A program made the translations under genes and the position numbers. DNA of 42,809 bases from Bacillota bacterium. Lineage in GTDB: Bacteria; Bacillota; Clostridia; DSM-8532. The stretch lies in the NCBI GenBank assembly GCA_023411795.1, contig JAEYOK010000038.1, forward strand, positions 1 through 42,809, read 5' to 3'. A model generated the notes under the pieces. It had not been told where the DNA came from. It ran no database searches and saw nothing but the letters and a program-made list of their open reading frames with translations. Shown piece after piece: positions 7,600 through 16,407 of the stretch; the stretch's first letter is position 1, and every line of letters begins with the position of its first letter.

Positions 7600-8919
7600 A
7601 TGAAAAAACAGATTTTTTCAGTCATTCTCGTAGTAGTTTTATTATTGGTCACACTTGCAGGTTGTGGATCCACACCTGTAGAAAACTCACCAACATCTCA
7701 GCCGCCAACACCATCAAAGGATACATCTGGGGAAAATACACCGTCTGCTGCAGAACCTGTAACAATTACATACGGGCTTTGGGATAACAACCAGGCGGTT
7801 GGATTTGAAAAAATGGCTGACGAGTTTACACAGGCTAATCCTAACATCAAAATTGAAATCCAGCTTAACGGTTGGTCTGATTATTGGACAGCACTGGATG
7901 CCGCAGCTTCAGCAGGCACTCTCCCCGATACTTTCTGGATGCATTCAAACAACATTTATAGGTATGCATCCAATGAAATGTTAATGAATTTGGACAACTA
8001 TATTGCATCCAGTGACAAGATTGACTTAAAGAATTATCCCGAAGGTTTAAATGGTATTTACAATCATAATGGTAAACAATACTGCATACCAAAAGATTTT
8101 GATACAATTGGGTTATGGTACAACAAAACCATGTTTGATGAAGCCGGCGTGAAATATCCCGATGCAACCTGGACATGGGATGATTTGTATGAAGCCGCCA
8201 AGAAACTGACCAAACCCGACAAATCGCAGTACGGATTCCTTGCTGCTATGCACAATCAGGAAGGTTTCTACAACTTCATCTACCAAAACGGCGGAACAGT
8301 TATAACTCCTGATAAAAAGTCAGGATATGACGATCCTAAGTCTATTGAAGCTATGGAGTACTGGGTGAAATTTGTAAAAGACGGTTTATCTCCTCAGATA
8401 TTCGGCGATCCCGAGCGTGCCCCTGCTATGGAAAATGGCCTGTGTGCAATGGGATTCTTCGGGTCATGGAACCTGTCAGGATTTGCTACTAACGATTATA
8501 TGTCAAAGAATTTTGATGTTGCAGTACTTCCTGCATCGACGAACGGTGGAAGAGCATCCATCTATAACGGACTTGGCTATGCAATTGCGCCGAATACCAA
8601 GAATGCTGATGCAGCATGGAAATGGGTTGAGTATCTTGCTTCTAAAGAAGGACAACTTAAACAGGCAGAACTTGGAATTGCAATCTCAGCTTTCAAGGGA
8701 ACAGCCGATGCTTGGGTGGAATCCAATAAAACATTTAATATTAAATGCTTCATTGATATGTTGGATTATGCAGCGATAAGACCGTATTCAAATGCAACGT
8801 CAGTTTGGGAAGATAAGACATATGAAGCAGTAAGAGGTGCTTTCACAGGTGAAAAGACTGTTGAACAGGCTTGCAAGGATGCTGCTGCAGTTATGAATGA
8901 GATTCTTGCACAGGAATAA
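7600..8919 (+). CDS. Carbohydrate ABC transporter substrate-binding lipoprotein
   Basis: This is a 439-residue extracellular binding protein of solute-binding family 1 (MalE/MsmE type). Residues 1-21 form a lipoprotein signal peptide with lipobox TLAGC (Cys22). A low-complexity Pro/Ser/Thr linker follows, then ‘ITYGLWDNNQAVGFEKMADEFTQANPNIKIEIQ’, the usual start of the fold. Aromatic-rich segments (WTWDDLYEAAKKLT, FFGSWNLSGF) fit sugar binding. It leads a cluster with two permeases and a GH36 α-galactosidase, so galactosides such as melibiose or raffinose-family sugars are the inferred ligands. AAGGAGG (7587-7593) precedes the ATG. A strong hairpin follows the gene before the first permease. 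Confidence 0.9.
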   Translation: MKKQIFSVILVVVLLLVTLAGCGSTPVENSPTSQPPTPSKDTSGENTPSAAEPVTITYGLWDNNQAVGFEKMADEFTQANPNIKIEIQLNGWSDYWTALDAAASAGTLPDTFWMHSNNIYRYASNEMLMNLDNYIASSDKIDLKNYPEGLNGIYNHNGKQYCIPKDFDTIGLWYNKTMFDEAGVKYPDATWTWDDLYEAAKKLTKPDKSQYGFLAAMHNQEGFYNFIYQNGGTVITPDKKSGYDDPKSIEAMEYWVKFVKDGLSPQIFGDPERAPAMENGLCAMGFFGSWNLSGFATNDYMSKNFDVAVLPASTNGGRASIYNGLGYAIAPNTKNADAAWKWVEYLASKEGQLKQAELGIAISAFKGTADAWVESNKTFNIKCFIDMLDYAAIRPYSNATSVWEDKTYEAVRGAFTGEKTVEQACKDAAAVMNEILAQE

Positions 8920-8936
8920 TTCATTGAAAGGATGTA

Positions 8937-8978
8937 ATAATGGTGCGGCAGCTTAAACCAAAGTTGCCGCATCATTAT
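8937..8978 (+). repeat. Long intercistronic hairpin between binding protein and permease genes
   Basis: An 18-bp stem is formed by 8937-8954 and 8961-8978 with loop AAACCA; its core is GGTGCGGCA/TGCCGCATC. No T-run follows, so it is not a standard terminator. In binding-protein operons such structures usually protect the upstream message from 3' decay and so keep the binding protein in excess. Confidence 0.75.
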
Positions 8979-9013
8979 AAGACATATTAAAAGCAGCATA
9001 TCAGGAAGGATTG

Positions 9014-9922
9014 ATGGGAATGAAAAATCAATTAAGCAAAGCTAGAATAAATGAATGGTTTTGGGGTTGGTTCCTGATAGCTCCCACTACGATAGGCCTT
9101 ATAATCCTTAATATTATACCGGCAATTCAGACGTTTTATTTAAGCTTTTTCAAGAGCGGTGATTTTGGTAAAGGCAATATTTTTGTAGGTCTTGATAACT
9201 ATAAAAAACTAATACATGACTCACAAGTGTGGGCTGCAGTAGGAAATACCTTGCTGTATACTCTATTGGTTGTTCCAATAGGTGTTTTTATTTCTGCAAT
9301 CATAGCGGTATTACTAAACAGAAATCTTAAGGGACAGGGTATCTACCGAAGTATTTATTATATACCTGTTATAGCTACTCCTGCTGCTGTTACAATGGTT
9401 TGGAGATGGCTTTACAACAATCATTACGGACTAATTAATTATGTATTGAAGCAATTAGGACTGAACCCTGTCAACTGGATCGATGATCCCAATATCGCTT
9501 TGATATCAATAGCAATCATCAGTATCTGGAGTTCCATTGGGTACAATATGGTTCTGATTCTGGCCGGGCTGCAGGAGATTCCGAAGGTGTATTATGAAGC
9601 TTCAAACATTGATGGAGCAAGTGCAGTTAACCAGTTTTTCAGAATAACCCTTCCAATGGTTTCACCAACATTGTTTTTTGTTGTAATTACCTCGGTTATT
9701 CAATGTATGCAGGTATTTGACGTGGTATACATGATGGTTGATGTGGCACGGCCCTCCTATGACAGGACAGTATCATTGGTTTACCTGTTTTACAACAATT
9801 CATTTAGGTATATGAATAAGGGATATGGTTCTGCCATTGTCATGCTGCTGCTTCTGATTATTTCAATTATTACAGTGATACAGATAAAGCTGCAGAAAAA
9901 ATGGGTTAATTATACCAGCTAG
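9014..9922 (+). CDS. Carbohydrate ABC transporter permease (MalF/UgpA type)
   Basis: This is a membrane permease of about 302 residues with six predicted helices. The N-terminus has the family's ‘FLIAPTTIGLIILNIIPAIQTFYLSFF’ helix. The cytoplasmic coupling loop ‘EASNIDGASAVNQFFRITLPMVSP’ near residue 195-220 matches the EAA motif that contacts the ATPase. It pairs with the next gene to form the heterodimeric channel. The ATG at 9014 follows AGGAAGGA (9003-9010) closely; ATG 9020, two codons on, has better spacing and could be the true start. Confidence 0.9.
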   Translation: MGMKNQLSKARINEWFWGWFLIAPTTIGLIILNIIPAIQTFYLSFFKSGDFGKGNIFVGLDNYKKLIHDSQVWAAVGNTLLYTLLVVPIGVFISAIIAVLLNRNLKGQGIYRSIYYIPVIATPAAVTMVWRWLYNNHYGLINYVLKQLGLNPVNWIDDPNIALISIAIISIWSSIGYNMVLILAGLQEIPKVYYEASNIDGASAVNQFFRITLPMVSPTLFFVVITSVIQCMQVFDVVYMMVDVARPSYDRTVSLVYLFYNNSFRYMNKGYGSAIVMLLLLIISIITVIQIKLQKKWVNYTS

Positions 9923-9932
9923 GAGGATTATA

Positions 9933-10763
9933 ATGACAATGAGGGACAAATTTTACCGGGTACTTATACATATACTGCTTACAATAGGATCATTCGTAAT
10001 GATTATGCCTTTTGTATGGATGCTTCTGACGTCATTTAAGACTGCTTCGGAAGCTACGTCTATGAATCCGTTCGTTTTTTTCCCACCTCAATGGAGAATT
10101 GAAAATTATGTTGAAGTAATAAAACAGAACAATTTTTTAAGGTTATATTATAATACTTTTTCGATGATATTCTGGAATGTGTTTTGCGCTGTTACTTTCA
10201 GTTCTATGGCTGCATTTGCTTTCTCAAGGCTTAAGTTTCCCGGAAGGGATTTCTGTTTCGGAATTGTGTTGTTCCAGATGATGATTCCAACACAGATCTT
10301 CATCATACCACAGTATCTCATGGTGGATAAGCTTGGTGCCAGAAATACAATTTTTGCATTGGTTTTCCCCGGGTTGGTGAGCGCTTTTGGAACTTTCCTC
10401 CTACGGCAGTTTTTCAAAGGAATACCCAATGAATTGGAACAGGCGGCTAGGATTGACGGATGTAACATAGGCCAGACCTTCGTTCTTATAATGCTGCCGT
10501 TGGTCAGGTCCGGGTTGGTGGCGTTAAGCATATTTACCGCACTGTTTTCCTTTAAAAACCTTATGTGGCCTCTTATTGTAAATTCCAGCACTGATTATGC
10601 GACGCTGGCATCTGCTTTGGCCAAAATTCAGAGTGCATATTCGGTAAGGTATAATACACTGATGGCGGCATCAGTACTTGCAATCTGGCCCATGATACTT
10701 GTCTATTTTATATTCCAGAAACAGTTCATGCAAAGTGTTACCACATCGGGGCTGACCATGTGA
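9933..10763 (+). CDS. Carbohydrate ABC transporter permease (MalG/UgpE type)
   Basis: This is the second permease subunit, 276 residues with six hydrophobic helices. ‘IMPFVWMLLTSFKTASEA’ near the N-terminus and the EAA loop ‘EQAARIDGCNIGQTFVLIMLPLVRSG’ are typical of MalG-like subunits. It starts 10 nt after the first permease, with AGGAGG at 9921-9926. No ATP-binding gene follows, so the transporter probably uses a shared MsmK/UgpC-like ATPase encoded elsewhere. The next gene is a chemoreceptor. Confidence 0.9.
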   Translation: MTMRDKFYRVLIHILLTIGSFVMIMPFVWMLLTSFKTASEATSMNPFVFFPPQWRIENYVEVIKQNNFLRLYYNTFSMIFWNVFCAVTFSSMAAFAFSRLKFPGRDFCFGIVLFQMMIPTQIFIIPQYLMVDKLGARNTIFALVFPGLVSAFGTFLLRQFFKGIPNELEQAARIDGCNIGQTFVLIMLPLVRSGLVALSIFTALFSFKNLMWPLIVNSSTDYATLASALAKIQSAYSVRYNTLMAASVLAIWPMILVYFIFQKQFMQSVTTSGLTM

Positions 10764-10818
10764 TTGATAAATGATATCAACTTATATAAATAGACATATT
10801 CTACGCAAAATTGCTATT

Positions 10819-10845
10819 TTAACGGTGAAATCAATATGCCGTAAA
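10819..10845 (+). promoter_or_regulatory. Possible σD (flagellar/chemotaxis) promoter of the chemoreceptor
   Basis: TTAA (10819-10822), a 15-bp spacer and GCCGTAAA (10838-10845) resemble the TAAA-N15-GCCGATAA pattern of σD/FliA promoters, with mismatches. The position 34 nt before the chemoreceptor start and the gene's function make it plausible, not proven. Confidence 0.3.
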
Positions 10846-10878
10846 GGCTATTACGGAGATGAGGGGTGTTGATCGGAT

Positions 10879-13011
10879 ATGAAAATCAAGATTAGGCAAG
10901 CGGCTTCTCCTATAAGCAGCCCCAAAAAAGAAAACGCGGTATCAAAACTATGGAGTATAAAGACCAAAATTATATCAGCCATAATTATTCCCATATTATT
11001 CCTGGCTGTTTTAGGTGTTATATCATATACAAGTTCACTTTCAGAAAGCGATAAAAACGTCAGAGAATCTACTATGACCACAATGATTTATGCAGGAAAA
11101 TATCTGGATATGCTCAATGCTTCCATTAGCCGCCTGGTGAACCAGGCAGTAATAAGCCAGGAAATACAGGGCTATTTGGAGCTTGTGAACAGTACTCTTG
11201 GGAAAGACCAGAACGAAATATATTTTGAAAAATTATATGCGAGGCAGGATGCGGTTAAGCTCCTTAACAATCTGACTTCTTCTGCTGACGACATAAAAGC
11301 GGTTTACCTTTTTACCCGAGGAATAGACAATTCGTTGTTTTCACAAGTAGATTCAAATATTAATTTTGACTTTGATAACCTGAAGGACACAGAATTGTAC
11401 AAGACAGCTGAAAAAACACCGGACAAGCTTGTCTGGCTGGGGTTTCATAAGGATCTGGACAGCGGAAATTCTGATGAAAGAACGTATTCGATGACAGCCA
11501 TTAAATTGATTAAAAGCACCACAACCTTTAATACTGTTGGATGTATTGTAATAGATCTCAAGAATGATTTCCTTAATAGCATATTGGACAACTTTACAAT
11601 AAGAAAAGGTGAAGAAATTCATTTGATAAGTCCGGATGGCAGAGACCAGACAAATCTTGATACCGTTTCAAACAGCGATATGCTCATTACTGAGGAAGCT
11701 TTTTATCAAAACATATTAGACGAACAAAATGAAAATGAAAGCATTAATGTAACATATCGAAATACAGACTATTTGTTGTCTTTCGTGAAGTTAAAGGAAT
11801 CAGGATTCATACTTATTAACCTGATTCCTGTCTCTGAATTACATACATCTGCAACTGAAATTGCATATACGACTTTTATATTTGTTATTTTGGCAGCATT
11901 AATAACTGCAGTGTTCGGATTTATTATAGTCAGAAATATAGGAAAGACAGTTGATAGTATCAGGGCAGCAGCGGATAAGGCTGCTTCGGGAGACCTCACA
12001 ACCAGAGCAGTTGCAAAAAATAAAGATGAACTTGGTTTCTTAACCAGAAGCATAAATCTCATGATCCAAAACATGAGAAGCATTATTGAACAGGTGCTAA
12101 ATACAGCGAAAAAAGTCACTGATTCGGCAGAGATTGTTTCTGTCAAAAGCAGAGATGTGGCGTATGTATCTAATGAGATATCAGGCAGTATAGAAGGAAT
12201 TTCACTAGGAGCATCAGAGCAAGCAGGAGATTCTGAAAAAAGTGTACGGATAATAACCGGCCTTGCTGAGAAAATTGATGATGTGTCAAAAAATGCTTCT
12301 GACATAGGAGATCTGACAACAGAGACGGCACAGGTAACAAACAAAGGGCTTGAATTGATTCTCGTGCTTGAGGATAAAGCTGAGGATACAAATAAAATCT
12401 CAAAAGAAATAATTAACGATATTAATACTCTAAATTCACATTCACAATCAATAGGAAAAATAGTTGAGGTAATAAACAACATAGCCGATCAGACCAATCT
12501 TTTGTCTCTTAACGCGGCAATAGAAGCTGCAAGGGCAGGAACTGCGGGAAGCGGGTTTGCTGTTGTGGCAAAAGAAATACAGATGCTTGCAGAAAGGTCT
12601 AAGAATGCCGCAAAAGATATTTTCTCACTAATTAAAGAAACGCGTGACTATACAGTTAAAACTGCGGAAAAGGCTGCTTTGACAGAGTCAATATTGTCTT
12701 CACAGAATGATGCAATGAAGAAAGCAACAGATGCGTTTAAAAAAATAAAAGAATCAATGGATAGGCTACTGGAGCGTGTTGAGAATATTTTCAACCATAT
12801 TTCGGAAATGGATGACGCAAAAGAAAAAGCCATAAGCTCAATCAACAGTGTTTCTGCCGTTACTGAAGAGACTGCCGCTTCAACGCAGCAGATAGCAGCG
12901 TCTGTGCAAGATCAACTTTTGGCTATAAAAGAATTGTCGATGTTGGCCCATGGATTGGGTGATGCGGCTGTTGATTTAAACAGTGCCATTTCCAGATTCA
13001 AACTAAGCTAA
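10879..13011 (+). CDS. Methyl-accepting chemotaxis protein
   Basis: This is a 710-residue transmembrane chemoreceptor. The order is: a cytoplasmic N-terminal tail of about 30 residues, TM1 at about 31-53, an extracellular sensor region to about 325 (size of a double-CACHE domain), TM2 at about 327-350 (FIFVILAALITAVFGFIIV), HAMP to about 402, then a long coiled-coil signalling domain. The hairpin tip ‘IADQTNLLSLNAAIEAARAG’ at about 535-553 is the invariant CheA/CheW-binding signature. There is no C-terminal CheR/CheB tethering peptide. It sits between the sugar permeases and the α-galactosidase, so its ligand may be a galactoside or the binding protein; that is inference from position. Confidence 0.92.
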   Translation: MKIKIRQAASPISSPKKENAVSKLWSIKTKIISAIIIPILFLAVLGVISYTSSLSESDKNVRESTMTTMIYAGKYLDMLNASISRLVNQAVISQEIQGYLELVNSTLGKDQNEIYFEKLYARQDAVKLLNNLTSSADDIKAVYLFTRGIDNSLFSQVDSNINFDFDNLKDTELYKTAEKTPDKLVWLGFHKDLDSGNSDERTYSMTAIKLIKSTTTFNTVGCIVIDLKNDFLNSILDNFTIRKGEEIHLISPDGRDQTNLDTVSNSDMLITEEAFYQNILDEQNENESINVTYRNTDYLLSFVKLKESGFILINLIPVSELHTSATEIAYTTFIFVILAALITAVFGFIIVRNIGKTVDSIRAAADKAASGDLTTRAVAKNKDELGFLTRSINLMIQNMRSIIEQVLNTAKKVTDSAEIVSVKSRDVAYVSNEISGSIEGISLGASEQAGDSEKSVRIITGLAEKIDDVSKNASDIGDLTTETAQVTNKGLELILVLEDKAEDTNKISKEIINDINTLNSHSQSIGKIVEVINNIADQTNLLSLNAAIEAARAGTAGSGFAVVAKEIQMLAERSKNAAKDIFSLIKETRDYTVKTAEKAALTESILSSQNDAMKKATDAFKKIKESMDRLLERVENIFNHISEMDDAKEKAISSINSVSAVTEETAASTQQIAASVQDQLLAIKELSMLAHGLGDAAVDLNSAISRFKLS

Positions 13012-13058
13012 TAATACTTTTTTATGGTACTACGTTTAGTAGTTACCGGGAGGTTAGA

Positions 13059-15269
13059 ATGGCAATAATCTATCATAAAGAATCGGAAGAGTTTCATCTG
13101 CATAATAAGGAAATCAGCTATATTATTAAGATCCTGCCAAATAAACAACTGGGGAACTTATATTTTGGCAAGGCCATTAATGATAGACCATCTTTTTCCC
13201 ATTTGTTTCAAAAGAGCCCGAGACCTTTATCGGCATATATTTTTGAAGAGGATCCGTCTTTTTCACTTCAGTATACTTTGCAGGAATATCCATCCTATGG
13301 AACCACCGATTTCAGATGTCCTGCTTTTGAGATAAAGCAAGAAAACGGGAGCAGAATATCCTGCTTTGAGTATAAGGAGCATAAGGCTTTCGCGGGGAAG
13401 AAAAAGCTAAGAGATCTCCCTGCGACTTATGTTGAAGAAGCTTATGAGGCAGATACCCTTGAAATAACTTTGCATGATGAAGTAATGCAAGCAGAGCTGA
13501 TTCTAAGCTATACAATATTTGATGATTATGCTGCCATAGCCAGAAATGCACGGTTTGTCAACAAGGGCGAAAACACAATAGTGGTAGAAAGAGCGATGAG
13601 CGCAAGCATAGACTTTATCGACAGCAATTTTGAGATGATTCATCTTTCCGGAGCATGGTCCCGTGAACGGCACATAAAAAAAAGAAAACTGCAGCAGGGC
13701 ATACAGGGTATATACAGCACACGAGGCATAAGCAGTGCGGAGCATAATCCTTTTATGGCACTAAAAAGACCAAATACCGATGAAAACAGCGGCGAAGTGT
13801 ATGGCTTCAGCCTCATATATAGCGGCAACCATCTTGAACAGGTGGAAGCAGACACCCATAATATGACAAGAGTTATAATAGGAATTCATCCTGATACATT
13901 TCAATGGCCTCTTGATAAGGGAGAGGATTTCCAGACCCCTGAAGCAGTACTTGTTTATTCAGACTGTGGACTAAATAAAATGAGCCAGACATTTCATAAA
14001 TTATTTAGCAAACGTCTTGTTCGAGGACAATGGCGGGATAAAATAAGGCCTATACTGGTAAACAGCTGGGAAGCGACAGATATGAATTTTACCGAAGAAA
14101 AGATTATTAGTATAGCAAAAACAGCAAAAGAACTTGGTATTGAGCTTTTTGTACTTGATGATGGTTGGTTTGGAAGCCGTGATAATGATAAAGCAGGATT
14201 GGGAGATTGGAATATTATTAATAGCAAGAAGCTACCTAACGGTATTAAAGGTCTTGCCGAAAAAATAGAATCACTTGGTATGAAATTTGGTCTTTGGATT
14301 GAGCCGGAGGCAATAAACAAAGATAGTGATTTATACCGAAAATATCCGGATTGGATAATATCCACCCCTGGAAGAAGGGCATCAGCAGGACGAAATGAAT
14401 TTGTACTCGATTTTTCAAGAAAAGAAGTAGTTGATTACATCTATTCCATGTTGGAAGAGGTGTTAAGCAGCGCGAAAATGTCCTATGTTAAATGGGATAT
14501 GAACAGATATATTACCGAATGCTACTCTTTAGGCATGGATGCCCGTAGTCAAGGTAGAGTTTTCCATCAGTATATCCTTGGGGTATACAATTTATATTCA
14601 AGACTAATTGAAAGATTTCCTCACATACTTTTCGAATCATGCTCAAGTGGAGGTGCACGATTTGATCCCGGAATGCTCTATTATGCTCCGCAAACATGGA
14701 CTAGTGATAATACCGATGCTATTGAGCGGCTACTGATTCAATACGGAACTTCTCTGGTCTATCCTATAAGCAGTATGGGGGCTCATATTTCTGAAGTTCC
14801 CAATCAGCAGGTCGGAAGAATCACACCTATTGAAACCCGAGCTAATATCGCGTTTTTCGGAGTGTTTGGATACGAACTGGATTTAACTTTATTATCAGAA
14901 GAAGAAAAAGAAAAAATAAAGGACCAGGTCGCTTTTTACAAATCCCATAGGGATCTTTTGCTAAGAGGTGTATTTTACCGTATTTTAAGTCCTTTTAAGA
15001 ATAATGAAGCATCATGGATTGTAGTATCGGAAGATAAGACAGTGGCAATAGTGGGGTATTATAAAATATTGAGTTCGGCAAACGAAGGCTGGAAAAGGCT
15101 TAAACTTATCGGGCTTGATGAGGACAAAAAATATATTATAAACAACGATAACGAAAGGTATTACTATGGCGACGAACTGATGAATATTGGCATCGTTTTG
15201 GAAAACAATGAGCTTTGCCGAGACGGAACAGACTTTTCATCAATTATATATTATCTAAAAAGTATATAA
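13059..15269 (+). CDS. α-galactosidase, glycoside hydrolase family 36
   Basis: This is a cytoplasmic enzyme of 736 residues, the usual GH36 length, with no signal peptide. It hydrolyses terminal α-1,6-galactosyl residues from melibiose, raffinose and related oligosaccharides. The N-terminal half is the β-sandwich. The TIM barrel begins near residue 325 with ‘ILVNSWEATDMNFTEEKI’ and ‘FVLDDGWFG’. The nucleophile is Asp480 in KWDMNR and the acid/base is Asp550 in TSDNTD. A 70-residue separation fits characterised GH36 enzymes as I remember them. GGGAGG at 13049-13054 precedes the ATG. It ends the locus, and its terminator is shared with the convergent AraC gene. Its presence points to α-galactosides as the transporter's substrate. 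Confidence 0.95.
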   Translation: MAIIYHKESEEFHLHNKEISYIIKILPNKQLGNLYFGKAINDRPSFSHLFQKSPRPLSAYIFEEDPSFSLQYTLQEYPSYGTTDFRCPAFEIKQENGSRISCFEYKEHKAFAGKKKLRDLPATYVEEAYEADTLEITLHDEVMQAELILSYTIFDDYAAIARNARFVNKGENTIVVERAMSASIDFIDSNFEMIHLSGAWSRERHIKKRKLQQGIQGIYSTRGISSAEHNPFMALKRPNTDENSGEVYGFSLIYSGNHLEQVEADTHNMTRVIIGIHPDTFQWPLDKGEDFQTPEAVLVYSDCGLNKMSQTFHKLFSKRLVRGQWRDKIRPILVNSWEATDMNFTEEKIISIAKTAKELGIELFVLDDGWFGSRDNDKAGLGDWNIINSKKLPNGIKGLAEKIESLGMKFGLWIEPEAINKDSDLYRKYPDWIISTPGRRASAGRNEFVLDFSRKEVVDYIYSMLEEVLSSAKMSYVKWDMNRYITECYSLGMDARSQGRVFHQYILGVYNLYSRLIERFPHILFESCSSGGARFDPGMLYYAPQTWTSDNTDAIERLLIQYGTSLVYPISSMGAHISEVPNQQVGRITPIETRANIAFFGVFGYELDLTLLSEEEKEKIKDQVAFYKSHRDLLLRGVFYRILSPFKNNEASWIVVSEDKTVAIVGYYKILSSANEGWKRLKLIGLDEDKKYIINNDNERYYYGDELMNIGIVLENNELCRDGTDFSSIIYYLKSI

Positions 15270-15283
15270 ATCAATATGGTGGT

Positions 15284-15344
15284 AAAAGGGCGAATAATAT
15301 GTAACAGACTTCTGACAGGGCAAACGTATTATTCGCCTTTTTTT
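15284..15344. terminator. Bidirectional terminator between α-galactosidase and AraC-type gene
   Basis: GGCGAATAATA (15289-15299) pairs perfectly with TATTATTCGCC (15327-15337), with two more pairs inside. Four A precede the stem and seven T follow, so it can stop transcription from both sides. The last codons of the AraC gene lie in the right arm. Confidence 0.85.
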
Positions 15345-16210
15345 GTAGCATTGACCAATTCTTCGGTTTGATTTCTGTATTCTGTGGGACTGATTTTATA
15401 GTACATTTTAAAGATTTTTGAGAAAGAAAGGGGATCTGGATAACCTATCTTTTCCGAAATTTCGCTTATTGACAAGTTTGTTGATTTAAGCAGATGGCGT
15501 GCCTTTTCCAGACGATAGTTGATCAGGTACTGTTGGGGAGATATGTTCATTATTTTTTTAAAAATATTAGTAAAATAACTTCGGTCAATACCTATATAAT
15601 TTGCTATGTCATTTACTTTGATGTCTTTTTCATAATTGTGGTCTATAAATTCAAGGGCGTGTTCAACGTAAATCTGATAAGGGTAGTCATAGATATTGTG
15701 CTGTTCGTTTTTATTATTTTCATTAATTAGAGCCGAAAGAAACATGAATAAGAAGCCTTCACGTTTGAGGTCATTTGCATAGGTCAACCGACTGGCGTCC
15801 AACATTCCTTTAACATAGCTCACAAGTGTGTCTTTGCATATAAAAACACCTACTCTGTTATTTCTGTTTAGTGAGGCATAATTAAGGCAGTTTTCAGCCT
15901 TAACCCCGCCAAAGCCGACCCATATATATGTCCAGGGGTCTTCCTTGTCTGCCTTATAATAAGTTATTTCATTAGGATAAATTATGAATGCGTTCTGCTC
16001 TCCAAGATGATATGTTTTCCCATCTGCCTGAAATATGCCCTTTCCACTTAATATATAATGAATCAGAAACTCTGAACGGGCAATGGGGCCGTAAGAATGA
16101 CCGGGATCGCATTCTTCCATTCCACAATAGCGCAGATATAAATCAACTGAATGTTTCTTTAGAAATTCAAGGCATTTATATCTCGCAGAATTTGTGTATT
16201 TAGGTTTCAT
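15329..16210 (-). CDS. AraC-family transcriptional regulator
   Basis: This is a 293-residue regulator with an N-terminal cupin-like sugar-binding domain and a C-terminal pair of helix-turn-helix motifs. The N-terminal part has ‘GPIARSEFLIHYILSGKGIFQADGKTYHLGEQNAFIIYP’. The C-terminus has ‘VNDIANYIGIDRSYFTNIFKKIMNISPQQYL’ and ‘ISEISEKIGYPDPLSFSKIFKMYYKISPTEYR’. This layout is that of MsmR/RafR-type activators of oligosaccharide genes. It converges on the α-galactosidase gene and is the obvious candidate activator of the 7600-15269 locus. The start ATG at 16210 follows a GGGGGG ribosome-binding site; a GTG at 16222 is less likely. Confidence 0.9.
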   Translation of the reverse strand: MKPKYTNSARYKCLEFLKKHSVDLYLRYCGMEECDPGHSYGPIARSEFLIHYILSGKGIFQADGKTYHLGEQNAFIIYPNEITYYKADKEDPWTYIWVGFGGVKAENCLNYASLNRNNRVGVFICKDTLVSYVKGMLDASRLTYANDLKREGFLFMFLSALINENNKNEQHNIYDYPYQIYVEHALEFIDHNYEKDIKVNDIANYIGIDRSYFTNIFKKIMNISPQQYLINYRLEKARHLLKSTNLSISEISEKIGYPDPLSFSKIFKMYYKISPTEYRNQTEELVNATKKGE

Positions 16211-16341
16211 ATTTCCCCCCACTACTGCATGAAAACCGATATAAGTGACAGAAATGAAAGACTAATCATTATTTAAATTTTACCATTAAAAGTCTAAAAA
16301 GACAAACTAGAACTGATGATTTGTTTTATGTTGGATTAATA

Positions 16342-16369
16342 TTGACATTTCACAGACTATTGTGATAGT
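16342..16369 (+). promoter_or_regulatory. Promoter of the BlaI-BlaR1 operon
   Basis: TTGACA (16342-16347) is a perfect -35. Counting 16-17 bp places the -10 at about 16364-16369 (GATAGT). This -10 lies inside the first BlaI-type operator, so repressor binding would block polymerase directly. Confidence 0.65.
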
Positions 16370-16371
16370 CT
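16354..16371. promoter_or_regulatory. BlaI-type operator 1
   Basis: AGACTATTGTGATAGTCT is a perfect 7-bp inverted repeat with a 4-bp centre. It overlaps the -10 region and shares its ACTAT-N4-ATAGT core with operator 2. Confidence 0.75.
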
Positions 16372-16381
16372 AAGATTACAT

Positions 16382-16395
16382 ACTATTACGATAGT
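16382..16395. promoter_or_regulatory. BlaI-type operator 2
   Basis: ACTAT-TACG-ATAGT repeats the core of operator 1. The centres are about 26 bp apart, 13 bp before the repressor start. Paired dyads near the start site are the usual layout for BlaI/MecI autoregulation. Confidence 0.75.
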
Positions 16396-16407
16396 CTGAG
16401 GTGCTCT

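Noticed and set aside
11769..12482. 237-codon minus-strand ORF inside the chemoreceptor gene
   Set aside because: It is a mirror frame of a strongly supported MCP gene, has no ribosome-binding site, and its Ser/Ile-rich composition is typical of antisense frames.
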